This document shows, piece by piece, positions 41,377 to 50,844 of a stretch of DNA of 64,000 nucleotides (position 1 is its first letter; every line of letters begins with the position of its first letter). The stretch spans positions 28,807 to 92,806 of the forward strand of contig CAJKRH010000002.1 in assembly GCA_905202255.1 (NCBI GenBank), given 5' to 3'. Under the pieces are notes generated by a model, which worked only from the letters and a program-made list of their open reading frames with translations, did not search any database and was not told the DNA's origin. Origin of the DNA: an uncultured Ruminococcus sp. GTDB taxonomy: Bacteria > Bacillota > Clostridia > Oscillospirales > CAG-272. A program made the position numbers and the translations under genes.

Positions 41377-41937
41377 TTGAAAGAAACATTCAGCAAGTTA
41401 AAAGAATTTTTCAGACAGAAAAATACGGTTGTCGACCGCGAGGAGGGCTCCGACGACTACACGGTAAAGCAGAATAAGAAAGCCGATATAATAATAAGAA
41501 TTTTTTCAATACTTGCGGCTATAATCATCTGGATTTATGCCGTGAGTACCGACGGGGCGATAAAAACGACCGACTACCAGTTCACAACCAATGATATTAC
41601 TATAAAAAACGAAAGCGTACTTAACGAAAGAAACCTCGATATTTCTCTTGCCGAGACTAATATAGTGGTAACGGTAAAGGGCAGAAAACTCAGCGCTACC
41701 GATGCGAAGAGAAGCAGAGTGAAGCTTTCCGTTGACGCCGCATCGGTGACAGCCGCGGGAGATACGATGCTCAAACTCGAGATTGACCTGCCTATAGGCG
41801 TGGCGCTCGTATCCGTTTCGCCCGAGTTTATAAGAGCGGACATCACGACATCACCTGTTGAGCGCGTCGATGATGAAAAAAACACGCATGCTGATACAAC
41901 CGGCGCGGAGAATGACGAAACAGGCGTAAAAGAATAA
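41377..41937 (+). CDS. cdaR: YbbR-domain protein, CdaA regulator CdaR (short)
   Basis: The 186-residue protein has one membrane helix (about 39-56, ADIIIRIFSILAAIIIWIYA), one extracytoplasmic YbbR-like domain and an acidic C-terminal tail. CdaR proteins sit beside CdaA and modulate its cyclase activity. Typical CdaR has three or four YbbR repeats, so this is a reduced form. The start is TTG 41377 with a GGAAGGGAG site. Confidence 0.8.
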   Translation: MKETFSKLKEFFRQKNTVVDREEGSDDYTVKQNKKADIIIRIFSILAAIIIWIYAVSTDGAIKTTDYQFTTNDITIKNESVLNERNLDISLAETNIVVTVKGRKLSATDAKRSRVKLSVDAASVTAAGDTMLKLEIDLPIGVALVSVSPEFIRADITTSPVERVDDEKNTHADTTGAENDETGVKE

Positions 41938-41938
41938 G

Positions 41939-43555
41939 ATGCAGAGACACAGATATATAGTACAAAACATAAAAATGCCTATCGGAGCTTCAACAGACGA
42001 AACCTTTCATTTTGCACGAAAGCGTTTGTTGAAGTTCTTTTCCGCTGACAGCATTTCGGAGATGAAGATATTCAAAAAATCCGTAGATGCGAGGAAAAAG
42101 GCTGATATAAAATTCGTTTATTCCGTTATTGCCACAGTCGACGGAAAGAAACCAGATGACAAAAAGCTTGCCCGCGATGGCATAACGGTGGCAAAAGAAG
42201 CCGATATCACGCCGATTTTCGGCGATGAGGAGCTTTGCGCGCGCCCTGTGATAGTCGGATTCGGTCCCTGCGGAATGTTTGCGGCGCTTATGCTCGCAAA
42301 ATACGGATACCGTCCGATAGTACTGGAAAGAGGCAAGAATACGGCAGAGCGAAGCGCCGATGTGGATGCATTTTTCCGCTCGTGCGCGCTTGACAGCGAA
42401 TCAAATATTCAGTTCGGCGCGGGCGGAGCGGGCACATTTTCCGACGGCAAGCTCATGACGCGCATAAACGACCCGAAATGCGCCTATGTTCTCGAAACAA
42501 TGGTGCGTCACGGTGCGCACGAAGATATACTTTCAAGCGCGCGCCCGCATGTCGGCACCGACTATCTGAAAAATATCGTTTCAGGCATAGAAGCCGAGAT
42601 AATTTCCCTCGGCGGCGAGATACATTACAAAACAAAATTCGAGGGTTTTGACTACGACGGCGGTCGGTCAATCCGCTCGGTCAGAACAGGGCAAGGAGAC
42701 ACGGAATGCGGCGCTCTGATGCTTGCGATAGGTCACAGCGCGAGAGATACATTCGAGATGCTCGGCGGCACCGCACTTGTGATAACGCCGAAGCCGTTTT
42801 CCGTCGGTGTGAGAATAGAACATCTTCAGGAAAATATAGATAAGGGACTTTACGGCGACCTTGCGGGAGACCCGAGACTGCCGAAAGGTGAATATAATCT
42901 CTCATGCCACATAGGCGGACGCGGGGTTTATACATTCTGCATGTGCCCCGGCGGCGATGTTGTGGCGGCGGCATCGGAGCATGGCGGAGTCGTGACAAAC
43001 GGCATGAGCAGCTACAGCAGAAGCGGCAAAAACGCAAACTGCGCCGTTGCCGTATCGGTGCTTCCCGATGATTTCGGCGGCACGGTCGCGGGCGCGATAG
43101 ATTTTCAGCGCAGGATAGAGCGAGCCGCATTTGACATCGGCGGCAGAGGATATGCTGCGCCTTGCCAGAGCGTAGGCAGCTTTCTCGGCAGAGCCGGCTG
43201 TCGCAATGCGATAGGTACAGTGGAGCCGACTTATATGGGCGGGAATGTGAAATTTACCGAAGTCGGGCGCGTTTTTCCACAATTTGCTACCGAGTCGCTG
43301 AAGGCGGGCATCGCGGATTTCGGAAGAAAGCTGCACGGCTTTGACTGCGACGACGCACTGATAACTGCGCCCGAAACGAGAACATCTTCTCCGATACGCA
43401 TATGCAGAGAGAAAAATTTCATAGCGCAAAACTATGAAAATCTCTATGTAGGCGGAGAGGGCGCGGGATATGCCGGAGGAATAACGAGCGCCGCCGTAGA
43501 CGGTATAAATATGGCGCTTGCCCTCATGGCAAAATACAGACCGCCGAAGCTTTGA
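41939..43555 (+). CDS. FAD-dependent oxidoreductase (COG2509 family)
   Basis: The 538-residue flavoprotein has a dinucleotide-binding loop VIVGFGPCGMFAALML at about 103, ERGKNTAERSADV, GAGGAGTFSDGKL and a C-terminal FAD motif NLYVGGEGAGYAGGITSAAVDG. It is a 'uncharacterised FAD-dependent dehydrogenase' seen across clostridia; its reaction is not known. ATG 41939 follows the cdaR stop immediately, so translation is coupled. Confidence 0.9.
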   Translation: MQRHRYIVQNIKMPIGASTDETFHFARKRLLKFFSADSISEMKIFKKSVDARKKADIKFVYSVIATVDGKKPDDKKLARDGITVAKEADITPIFGDEELCARPVIVGFGPCGMFAALMLAKYGYRPIVLERGKNTAERSADVDAFFRSCALDSESNIQFGAGGAGTFSDGKLMTRINDPKCAYVLETMVRHGAHEDILSSARPHVGTDYLKNIVSGIEAEIISLGGEIHYKTKFEGFDYDGGRSIRSVRTGQGDTECGALMLAIGHSARDTFEMLGGTALVITPKPFSVGVRIEHLQENIDKGLYGDLAGDPRLPKGEYNLSCHIGGRGVYTFCMCPGGDVVAAASEHGGVVTNGMSSYSRSGKNANCAVAVSVLPDDFGGTVAGAIDFQRRIERAAFDIGGRGYAAPCQSVGSFLGRAGCRNAIGTVEPTYMGGNVKFTEVGRVFPQFATESLKAGIADFGRKLHGFDCDDALITAPETRTSSPIRICREKNFIAQNYENLYVGGEGAGYAGGITSAAVDGINMALALMAKYRPPKL

Positions 43556-43593
43556 CGGCGCTTCAATAATACAATGAGAGGACGGACCTTTCC

Positions 43594-45711
43594 TTGAAAA
43601 AAGAAAAAAAGTGGATAATTCGTGAGCAGGACGAGGAGACGGTATCGACTCTCTGCAAAACGCTCGGCGTTTCGCCCGTCACTGCCCGCGTGCTCTGCAA
43701 CAGGGGCTACGGCGACCCGCAGAGAGCAAAGGTTTTTATAGATAAATCCGAGAGCTTCCTCAATAATCCCTTTCTGATGAAAGATATGGATGCGGCTGTC
43801 GCAAGAATAATGCAGGCTATAGAAAACGGTGAAAAAATCACCGTATACGGCGACTACGATGCCGACGGAGTGACATCCGTTTCGATGCTTCTGCGGTACT
43901 TTCGCGACCGCGGAATAAGCGCCGATTTCTATATTCCTTCCCGCGAATCGGAGGGCTACGGCGTGAGCCGCGATGCCATAGATACGATAGCCGCGAGCGG
44001 CACGAAGCTTATCATAACAGTAGATACAGGCATAACGGCGGCGAGCGAAGCCGAATATTCAAATGAACTCGGCATTGATATGGTGATAACAGACCACCAT
44101 CAGTGTACCGAGATTCTGCCCGATGCCATTGCCGTGGTAAATCCGCACAGGGCGGACTGCGGATATCCATATAAGGATTTGGCAGGCGTTGGCGTTGCTT
44201 TCAAGCTGATATGTGCGCTGGAGCTTGCCCGCGAAAACGGAGGAGAATACAATCTCGATACGGTCAAGGATATGTGTCGTTCGTATATCAGTCTCGCGGC
44301 AATCGGCACGATAGCCGATGTGATGCCCGTGACGGGAGAAAACCGAATAATAATTCACATAGGGCTGGGGCTTCTGCGCGGTACCGAGGATGTCAGCATG
44401 AAATCACTCCTCTCCGCTGCCGGAATAGAAACAGACTCGGGGCGCAACAGAAAAAGCGTGCTGAAGCGTATTTCCGTCTCTTCCATAGCCTTCGGGGTGG
44501 CACCTCGCATAAATGCGGCGGGGCGCATGGGCGATGCAGGAAGAGCAGTTCAGCTTTTCATGACGGAGTCTCCGATGCTTGCAGATGCCATAGCGGAAGA
44601 GCTTTGTGCCTTTAACCGTGAGCGGCAGGCACTGGAAAATTCCATATTAAAGGAAGCCGAGGCTTTTCTTTTTAAAAACCCTCATGCCGCTGAATGTGAT
44701 GTGCTCGTGATATCCGGCGACAGCTGGCATCACGGTGTCATCGGCATAGTTGCCTCGAAGATAACCGAGCGCTATGGCAAGCCATGCGTGCTGATATCTT
44801 TTGCCAAAGACTCGGATGAAGGCAGAGGAAGTGCCAGAAGTGTTATCGGCTTTGATATATTCGCTGCTTTTTCCGCATGTAGCAAGCTGCTTACCAAGTT
44901 CGGCGGGCATGAGCTTGCGGCGGGACTTACAATTGAGCGCGGCAATGTAGATGCTTTCCGCGAGGCAATAAATGCTTATGCAAGCGATGCTTTTGCCGCA
45001 GGCATGCCCGAGCCTGTCTGTGAGATAGACTGTGAGGTTTCGGAGAGCGACATCAACATGGTCGAGGCAAACGAACTTATGCGGCTCGAGCCTTACGGCG
45101 CAGGCAATCCGGCGCCCGTATTTTTGCTGAAGAACGCCAAAATAGACGATATAACGCTTCTCAAGGAAGATAAGCATACAAAGCTGATGATAAAAATCGG
45201 CGATATGCTTGTTCCTGCGCTTTTATTCGGCAGAAACCTTGTCTCTGAGGGCTATGAATGCGGCGACAGCGCGGATATAGCTTTCAATCTCGACATAAAC
45301 GAATTTCGCGGGATGTCATCGGTTCAGATGATGGCAAAGGAAATCCGCTTCGGAAAAGACACTCTGCTCGAATATATAGAAGCCGAGGAATATGCCGAAA
45401 ATGTTATTTTCGGAAGAGAAATCTGCGAGAATGAGGATTATCCCGAGCGTGGCGACTTTGTTTTACTATATAAATTTCTGCAAAAGAACGCACCTGCGGA
45501 GGGCACGGAAATCAATATAAAGGCGGCGCTTCGCGCGCTCCCGTCGATTTCTTTTGTCAAGCTGAAAATAATGATGGCTGTATTTGCCGATGCGGGTCTT
45601 ATAACCGCAGATAAATGCAGCGGTATGACATATTCTTTTTCCTTGCCGAAAGTGACGGAAAAAACAGATATTACAAATAACAGACTCCTGAAAGGGATAA
45701 AAACGGAGTAA
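43594..45711 (+). CDS. recJ: Single-stranded-DNA-specific exonuclease RecJ
   Basis: RecJ degrades single-stranded DNA 5' to 3' in recombination and mismatch repair. The 705-residue protein has the DHH motifs VYGDYDADGVTS, ITVDTGITA and ITDHHQCTE, the DHHA1 domain with GRGSARSV and KFGGHELAAGLTI, and an OB-like domain. The last 140 residues form a helical extension. The start is TTG 43594. Confidence 0.94.
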   Translation: MKKEKKWIIREQDEETVSTLCKTLGVSPVTARVLCNRGYGDPQRAKVFIDKSESFLNNPFLMKDMDAAVARIMQAIENGEKITVYGDYDADGVTSVSMLLRYFRDRGISADFYIPSRESEGYGVSRDAIDTIAASGTKLIITVDTGITAASEAEYSNELGIDMVITDHHQCTEILPDAIAVVNPHRADCGYPYKDLAGVGVAFKLICALELARENGGEYNLDTVKDMCRSYISLAAIGTIADVMPVTGENRIIIHIGLGLLRGTEDVSMKSLLSAAGIETDSGRNRKSVLKRISVSSIAFGVAPRINAAGRMGDAGRAVQLFMTESPMLADAIAEELCAFNRERQALENSILKEAEAFLFKNPHAAECDVLVISGDSWHHGVIGIVASKITERYGKPCVLISFAKDSDEGRGSARSVIGFDIFAAFSACSKLLTKFGGHELAAGLTIERGNVDAFREAINAYASDAFAAGMPEPVCEIDCEVSESDINMVEANELMRLEPYGAGNPAPVFLLKNAKIDDITLLKEDKHTKLMIKIGDMLVPALLFGRNLVSEGYECGDSADIAFNLDINEFRGMSSVQMMAKEIRFGKDTLLEYIEAEEYAENVIFGREICENEDYPERGDFVLLYKFLQKNAPAEGTEINIKAALRALPSISFVKLKIMMAVFADAGLITADKCSGMTYSFSLPKVTEKTDITNNRLLKGIKTE

Positions 45712-45735
45712 ACCCAAGGAGTCGGGAGAAAAAAG

Positions 45736-47943
45736 ATGTTTTACGATATAGACAGGCTCATGTTCATACTGGAAAGTACGGGCAAAACCTATAATACCGA
45801 AAAGATAAAAAAAGCATATGAATATGCCCGCGAAATGCACAGCGGGCAATATCGGAAAAGCGGCGAGGAATATATAAATCATCCCGTTGCCGTAGCGGAA
45901 ATAGTTGCGGGGCTCGGGCTTGATACCGATTCTATCTGCGCCGCGCTCCTGCACGATACCGTGGAGGACTGCTCAGATAAAACAGACCTTGATAAGATAC
46001 GCAAGCTCTTCGGCGACAGCGTAGCCGAGCTTGTGGACGGACTTACAAAGCTTGTCCGCATTCCTTTTGAGGATAAAGAGGACGAGCATATGGAGAACCT
46101 CCGCAAGATGTTCTTCGCTATGGCAAAGGACATCCGTGTTATCTTCATAAAACTGGCTGACAGGCTTCACAATATGCGCACGCTCGACGCGCAGGAAGAA
46201 AGCAAGCGCAGGAGAATCGCACTTGAGACAATGCATGTTTATGCACCGCTTGCTCATCGTCTCGGTATGCAGAAAATTAAGCAGGAGCTGGAAAATCTGG
46301 CACTTTCATATTTAGATCCCATAGGCTATGATGAGGTGCGTGACGATATAGATAAGAAATACGGCAGAAATCGCGGCTTTATCGAGAATACAAAGAAAAG
46401 CATCACCGAATATCTGAAGAAAAACGGGCTCGATGTCACTATAGAGGGGCGCGTAAAATCCGTTTACAGCATATACCGCAAGATGTATCAGCAGAATAAG
46501 AATTTCGATGAAATATACGATTTCTATGCGGTGCGTATCATTGTAAATACCGTTTCGGAATGCTACAGCGCTCTCGGATATATTCATGAGATGTACAATT
46601 CCATCCCGGGGCGTTTCAAGGATTATATCTCAACGCCGAAAGCTAATATGTACAGCTCGCTCCATACAACCGTCATAGGCAGAGACGGCATTCCTTTTGA
46701 AGTGCAGATACGAACATGGGAAATGCACCATATTGCCGAATACGGTATCGCCGCGCACTGGAAATACAAATCCGGTGACAGAACAAAAGAAGATATAGAC
46801 AAGAAACTCGAATGGATAGCCAAGCTTGTTGAGGATGAGTCCACGACAGCTGACCATGACGACTTCCTCGAGGCGATAAAGATAGATATTTTCCAGGATG
46901 AGACATTTGTTTTCACACCGAAAGGAGATGTTGTCAACCTGCCTCAGAATTCCACCTGCATAGATTTTGCTTATCATATACATTCCGCTGTCGGAAACAG
47001 GATGGTCGGCGCCAAGGTAAACGGAATGATAGTTCCGATAGACCGCGAGCTTAAAAACGGCGAGATTGTAGAGATACTCACTTCATCATCGGCGAAAGGA
47101 CCGAGCCGCGACTGGCTGAATATAGTAAAGACAAGCGAAGCCAAGGCGAAGATTCGCCAGTGGTTCAAGAAAGAAAAGCGCGATGAAAACATCGCCGAGG
47201 GCAAGAACGCTTTCATTTCCGAGCTGAAGCACTACGGCAGAACCTATACCGACGAGCAGTTTGAAAAGATTGCCGAGAATGTGGCATCGCGTTGCGGCAT
47301 GAACAACGCGCTTGAGCTTTTCAATATGCTCGGTTACGGCGGACTTTCCATATCGAAAATATCCGTGCGCATCCGCGATGAATTTGACCGCGTGGTGGCG
47401 CCTCCCGCTGATGAACCGATAACAGACCCGTCGCAGGTTCAGACCGTTCAGAAGCCGTATTCGAGAGGAAGCTACAACGGCGTTGCCGTCGACGGACTTG
47501 ACGGTTGCCAAGTGAAGTTTGCCAAGTGTTGCAATCCGCTCCCGGGCGATAATATAATCGGCTTTATCACAAAGGGCTACGGCATTTCCGTTCACAAATG
47601 CGACTGCAAAAACGCACTTGCATCTATGAAAGATAACCCGGACAGATTTGTGCGCGTGGAATGGCGTAAGGTTTCCGGCGGCGGAGACAGTGCAGGCGGT
47701 CAGTATGAGGCTGTAATGCGCATTTTTGCCGAAAACAGAATCTCTATGCTTGCCGATATCACATCTGCACTTGCCGAAATGCGTGTTTCTATCCTCCAGA
47801 TAAATACGCAGACAAAAAGCGACGGTCAGTGCATAATCAGCATAGGAGTAGCCTGCAAAAATCTTGACCATTATATAAGCATTGTTTCGCGAATCAAAAA
47901 TATAAAGGGTGTATATTCCGTTGAGCGCGGATATACTTCATAA
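45736..47943 (+). CDS. rel: Bifunctional (p)ppGpp synthetase/hydrolase RelA/SpoT (Rel)
   Basis: Rel makes and degrades the stringent-response alarmone. The 735-residue protein has an HD hydrolase domain with HDTVED at 73-78 and an intact His/Asp set, a synthetase domain with YKSIHTTVIG-type core (SSLHTTVIG) and EVQIRT, a TGS domain near 390-450, a zinc-finger-like middle, and an ACT domain at the C-terminus (RISVLQINTQT-like). The intact HD motif implies hydrolase activity. The dtd gene follows 12 bases later, the usual Firmicute order. Confidence 0.96.
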   Translation: MFYDIDRLMFILESTGKTYNTEKIKKAYEYAREMHSGQYRKSGEEYINHPVAVAEIVAGLGLDTDSICAALLHDTVEDCSDKTDLDKIRKLFGDSVAELVDGLTKLVRIPFEDKEDEHMENLRKMFFAMAKDIRVIFIKLADRLHNMRTLDAQEESKRRRIALETMHVYAPLAHRLGMQKIKQELENLALSYLDPIGYDEVRDDIDKKYGRNRGFIENTKKSITEYLKKNGLDVTIEGRVKSVYSIYRKMYQQNKNFDEIYDFYAVRIIVNTVSECYSALGYIHEMYNSIPGRFKDYISTPKANMYSSLHTTVIGRDGIPFEVQIRTWEMHHIAEYGIAAHWKYKSGDRTKEDIDKKLEWIAKLVEDESTTADHDDFLEAIKIDIFQDETFVFTPKGDVVNLPQNSTCIDFAYHIHSAVGNRMVGAKVNGMIVPIDRELKNGEIVEILTSSSAKGPSRDWLNIVKTSEAKAKIRQWFKKEKRDENIAEGKNAFISELKHYGRTYTDEQFEKIAENVASRCGMNNALELFNMLGYGGLSISKISVRIRDEFDRVVAPPADEPITDPSQVQTVQKPYSRGSYNGVAVDGLDGCQVKFAKCCNPLPGDNIIGFITKGYGISVHKCDCKNALASMKDNPDRFVRVEWRKVSGGGDSAGGQYEAVMRIFAENRISMLADITSALAEMRVSILQINTQTKSDGQCIISIGVACKNLDHYISIVSRIKNIKGVYSVERGYTS

Positions 47944-47955
47944 AAGGAGATAAAA

Positions 47956-48414
47956 ATGAGAGCTGTTATACAGCGGGTTTCATCATCGCAGGTCGTAGCG
48001 GACGGCGTGCTGACAGGCAAAATAGGGAAAGGGCTTACGATACTTCTCGGTGTGAAAAAGGGCGACAGCGAAAGGGATGCGGAGCTTCTCGCTCTCAAGA
48101 TATCCAAGCTTCGCATATTTTCCGATGAAAACGATAAGATGAATCTGTCCGTAAAAGATGTTTGCGGCAGTGCGCTCGTTGTTTCCAATTTCACTCTGTA
48201 TGCCAACTATGCGCACGGAAACCGCCCCGATTATTTTACAAGCGAGGCGCCCGAGCGGGCAAACGAGCTATATGAGTATTTCGTTTCATGCCTGAGAAAA
48301 GAGATTGCGGATGTGCAGTGCGGCGTTTTCGGCGCGTCTATGCAACTCGATATCGGAAACGACGGACCTATAACCATAGTCATGGACAGTGAAATTCTGC
48401 AAAATAAAGGATAA
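47956..48414 (+). CDS. dtd: D-aminoacyl-tRNA deacylase
   Basis: DTD removes D-amino acids mischarged on tRNA. The 152-residue protein has MRAVIQRVSSSQV and the C-terminal GNDGPITI motif with catalytic contacts. The family's SQFTL motif reads SNFTLYAN here, a Gln-to-Asn change at a conserved active-site-adjacent position that may tune activity. The rel-dtd order supports the call. Confidence 0.93.
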   Translation: MRAVIQRVSSSQVVADGVLTGKIGKGLTILLGVKKGDSERDAELLALKISKLRIFSDENDKMNLSVKDVCGSALVVSNFTLYANYAHGNRPDYFTSEAPERANELYEYFVSCLRKEIADVQCGVFGASMQLDIGNDGPITIVMDSEILQNKG

Positions 48415-48420
48415 AATTTT

Positions 48421-49902
48421 ATGATATTAAATATAAACGGCGAGATAAATGAATATTATATACAGACGCTTTGCATGCTGTTTTTCCCGGGAGAAAAATT
48501 TTCCGCGACAAAGCAGGCAGATGTGGACTCACCATCATCGACAGTTTCTGTAGAGGAGAGCGTGGACGGGATAACGGCTAAGGTCAGCATATCGCACCTC
48601 GGGAAAACTGTGGAGCGCTCGTTCTTCGAGCCTTTTTCGGATAGCGAAACTCTTGATAAAACAAGAAAAATAGCCGTCGGTAAAGCCTTTTTCAATGCCG
48701 GAAAGAAGCTTGTCGGCAAGGCACCTCAATGGGGTATACTGACAGGAGTACGCCCCGCAAAACTCGCTCTTCAAGAGCTTATGAACGGTGCCACAAAGGC
48801 AGAGGTACGCTCGAAATTCACAAAAGAATACTTCGTGAATGCAAAAAAGGCGGCGCTCGCCTGCGATACGGCATATCTCGAAAAAAAGATTATCGCCGCC
48901 GCGCCTGAAAACGCCTGCAGTATATATATTTCGATACCTTTCTGCCCGACAAGGTGCAGTTATTGCTCGTTTGTATCGTATACTTCACCCAAGCTTTTGG
49001 GGCTTCTTGACGGATATCTCGAGCAGCTTTGCCGTGATATAGTAGAGCAGGCGGCTCTTATAAAGTCGCTCGGGCTTACCGTGGCTACGGTTTATATAGG
49101 CGGAGGAACGCCGACGACTCTCAGCGCAAGTCAGCTTGAAAAACTACTTTCCGTCATATCCGAAAATGTAGATATGTCGAGCGTTGAAGAATTTACCGTT
49201 GAGGCAGGTCGTCCTGACACAATAACAAAAGAAAAACTTGATGTTATAAAGAAATACGGCGTTACCCGCATCAGCATAAATACGCAGACGCTCAATGACG
49301 AGGTACTTGAGCTTATAGGCAGAAAGCATACCGCGGCTGATTTTTACCGCGCATTTGAACTCGCGCGCAGCATCGGTATACCGCAGATAAATACAGACCT
49401 CATCGCCGGACTTCCGGGCGAGGGCTTCGGCAGTTTTTCTTCAACGGTTGACGAGATAACGAGGCTTCATCCCGAAAATCTCACCGTTCATACGCTGTGC
49501 ATAAAGAATGCGGCGGACTTCTCGCAGAAGCGCTCATATATATATGACAGAGGCGAAAATGTAGCCACAAAGCTTGTGGACTATGCGCATCTCGCTGTCA
49601 AAAACGCGGGATATATTCCTTATTATATGTACAGGCAGAAAAATACCGTGGACAATCTGGAAAATGTGGGCTTCTGCCTGCCCGGATGCGAGGGAAAATA
49701 CAATATCTACATGATGGAAGAGATACATAGCATATTTGCCATAGGAGCAGGTGCCGTATCCAAACTTGTAGACAGAAAATCGGGTAAAATCGACAGAATT
49801 TTTGAATATAAATATCCTTATGAATATCTTTCAGAGGAAAACAAACAGCGTGAAAGGGACAAAAAAGAGAAAATAATCAGCTTTTATAATAATATCAGTT
49901 AA
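48421..49902 (+). CDS. hemZ: HemZ-like radical SAM coproporphyrinogen III oxidase/dehydrogenase
   Basis: The 493-residue protein starts with a 150-residue HemZ-type domain (GILTGVRPAKL) and then the radical SAM core CPTRCSYCSF, GGGTPTTL, INTQTLNDEVLELIGR and DLIAGLPGEG. HemZ proteins are oxygen-independent coproporphyrinogen oxidase relatives in the rel-dtd region of many clostridia. The exact substrate is uncertain because some family members do not make heme. Confidence 0.88.
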   Translation: MILNINGEINEYYIQTLCMLFFPGEKFSATKQADVDSPSSTVSVEESVDGITAKVSISHLGKTVERSFFEPFSDSETLDKTRKIAVGKAFFNAGKKLVGKAPQWGILTGVRPAKLALQELMNGATKAEVRSKFTKEYFVNAKKAALACDTAYLEKKIIAAAPENACSIYISIPFCPTRCSYCSFVSYTSPKLLGLLDGYLEQLCRDIVEQAALIKSLGLTVATVYIGGGTPTTLSASQLEKLLSVISENVDMSSVEEFTVEAGRPDTITKEKLDVIKKYGVTRISINTQTLNDEVLELIGRKHTAADFYRAFELARSIGIPQINTDLIAGLPGEGFGSFSSTVDEITRLHPENLTVHTLCIKNAADFSQKRSYIYDRGENVATKLVDYAHLAVKNAGYIPYYMYRQKNTVDNLENVGFCLPGCEGKYNIYMMEEIHSIFAIGAGAVSKLVDRKSGKIDRIFEYKYPYEYLSEENKQRERDKKEKIISFYNNIS

Positions 49903-49919
49903 AAAGAGGAGGTTATTTG

Positions 49920-50816
49920 ATGATACAGCATAATCTGCAATTTGCCGGTCAGGAAGAAATGAGGAGCTTTGTTCTGGATTGCGAAAGCAAGTACGAAGCT
50001 CAGGTCAGAAACGCGGCAAGAGAAATATGCAAAAACAGGGAAGAGCGTTTTGTAATGCTTTCGGGCGCTTCCTGCTCCGGAAAAACAACCACATCCTATA
50101 TCCTCGAGGATGAAATGAAAAAATTCGGAAAAACCGCAAAAATTATATCAATAGACGATTTTTACCGTAGCAGAGACGACATTTCAAGGGACAAAATTCC
50201 GAATTATGAGGCGGCGTCCGCTATAGATTTGAATTATTTCGTGGTTTGCATATCGGATATTCTTGCGGGAAAGTCGACGCGGCTTCCGAAATATGATTTT
50301 CAGCTCGGAATGCGTAGCGGATATACCGATTATCACCCGAGCGAAAACGAATTTATAGTATTTGAGGGAATACAGGCAATGTATCCCGAGATAATGTCGC
50401 TTCTTCCGAAGAAAGCGACAAGAGCCGTCTATATAGGCGTGCACGATGATGTTTTGGCATACGGAAGTGTTTTCAAGGCAAGAGAAATACGGCTTTTCCG
50501 CCGTATCGTGCGTGATTTTTTCTTCCGCGGCGCGTCTGTTTCACTTACGATGAAGCTTTGGGACGGCGTTGCGAGAAATGAGGACGAAAACATTTTTCCC
50601 AATGCAAAACATGCCGACTTCTTTATAAATACGCTCATGCTTTATGAAATAAATGTTATAAAACCGTATGTTTTGAATAGGAAAATGTATGATTTTTCGA
50701 GCGAAACGGAAGCTGAATTATACAAAATTTTTGAAGAAAAATTCAGAAATGTACCGATAATTCCGTCATCGCTCGTACCGGAAAACTCTGTTTTCCGTGA
50801 ATTTATCGGTCATTGA
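49920..50816 (+). CDS. Uridine kinase-like nucleoside kinase
   Basis: The 298-residue P-loop kinase has GASCSGKTTT at about 50, IISIDDFYR (Walker B/base contact) and an EGIQAMY segment, matching the phosphoribulokinase/uridine kinase fold. Related clostridial genes lie in this same neighbourhood. The start is ATG 49920 with GAGGAGG 7 bases upstream; a TTG just before it is not needed. Substrate is not proven. Confidence 0.82.
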   Translation: MIQHNLQFAGQEEMRSFVLDCESKYEAQVRNAAREICKNREERFVMLSGASCSGKTTTSYILEDEMKKFGKTAKIISIDDFYRSRDDISRDKIPNYEAASAIDLNYFVVCISDILAGKSTRLPKYDFQLGMRSGYTDYHPSENEFIVFEGIQAMYPEIMSLLPKKATRAVYIGVHDDVLAYGSVFKAREIRLFRRIVRDFFFRGASVSLTMKLWDGVARNEDENIFPNAKHADFFINTLMLYEINVIKPYVLNRKMYDFSSETEAELYKIFEEKFRNVPIIPSSLVPENSVFREFIGH

Positions 50817-50844
50817 TCGTTCTTTATTTAAGGAGATTTTCAAG

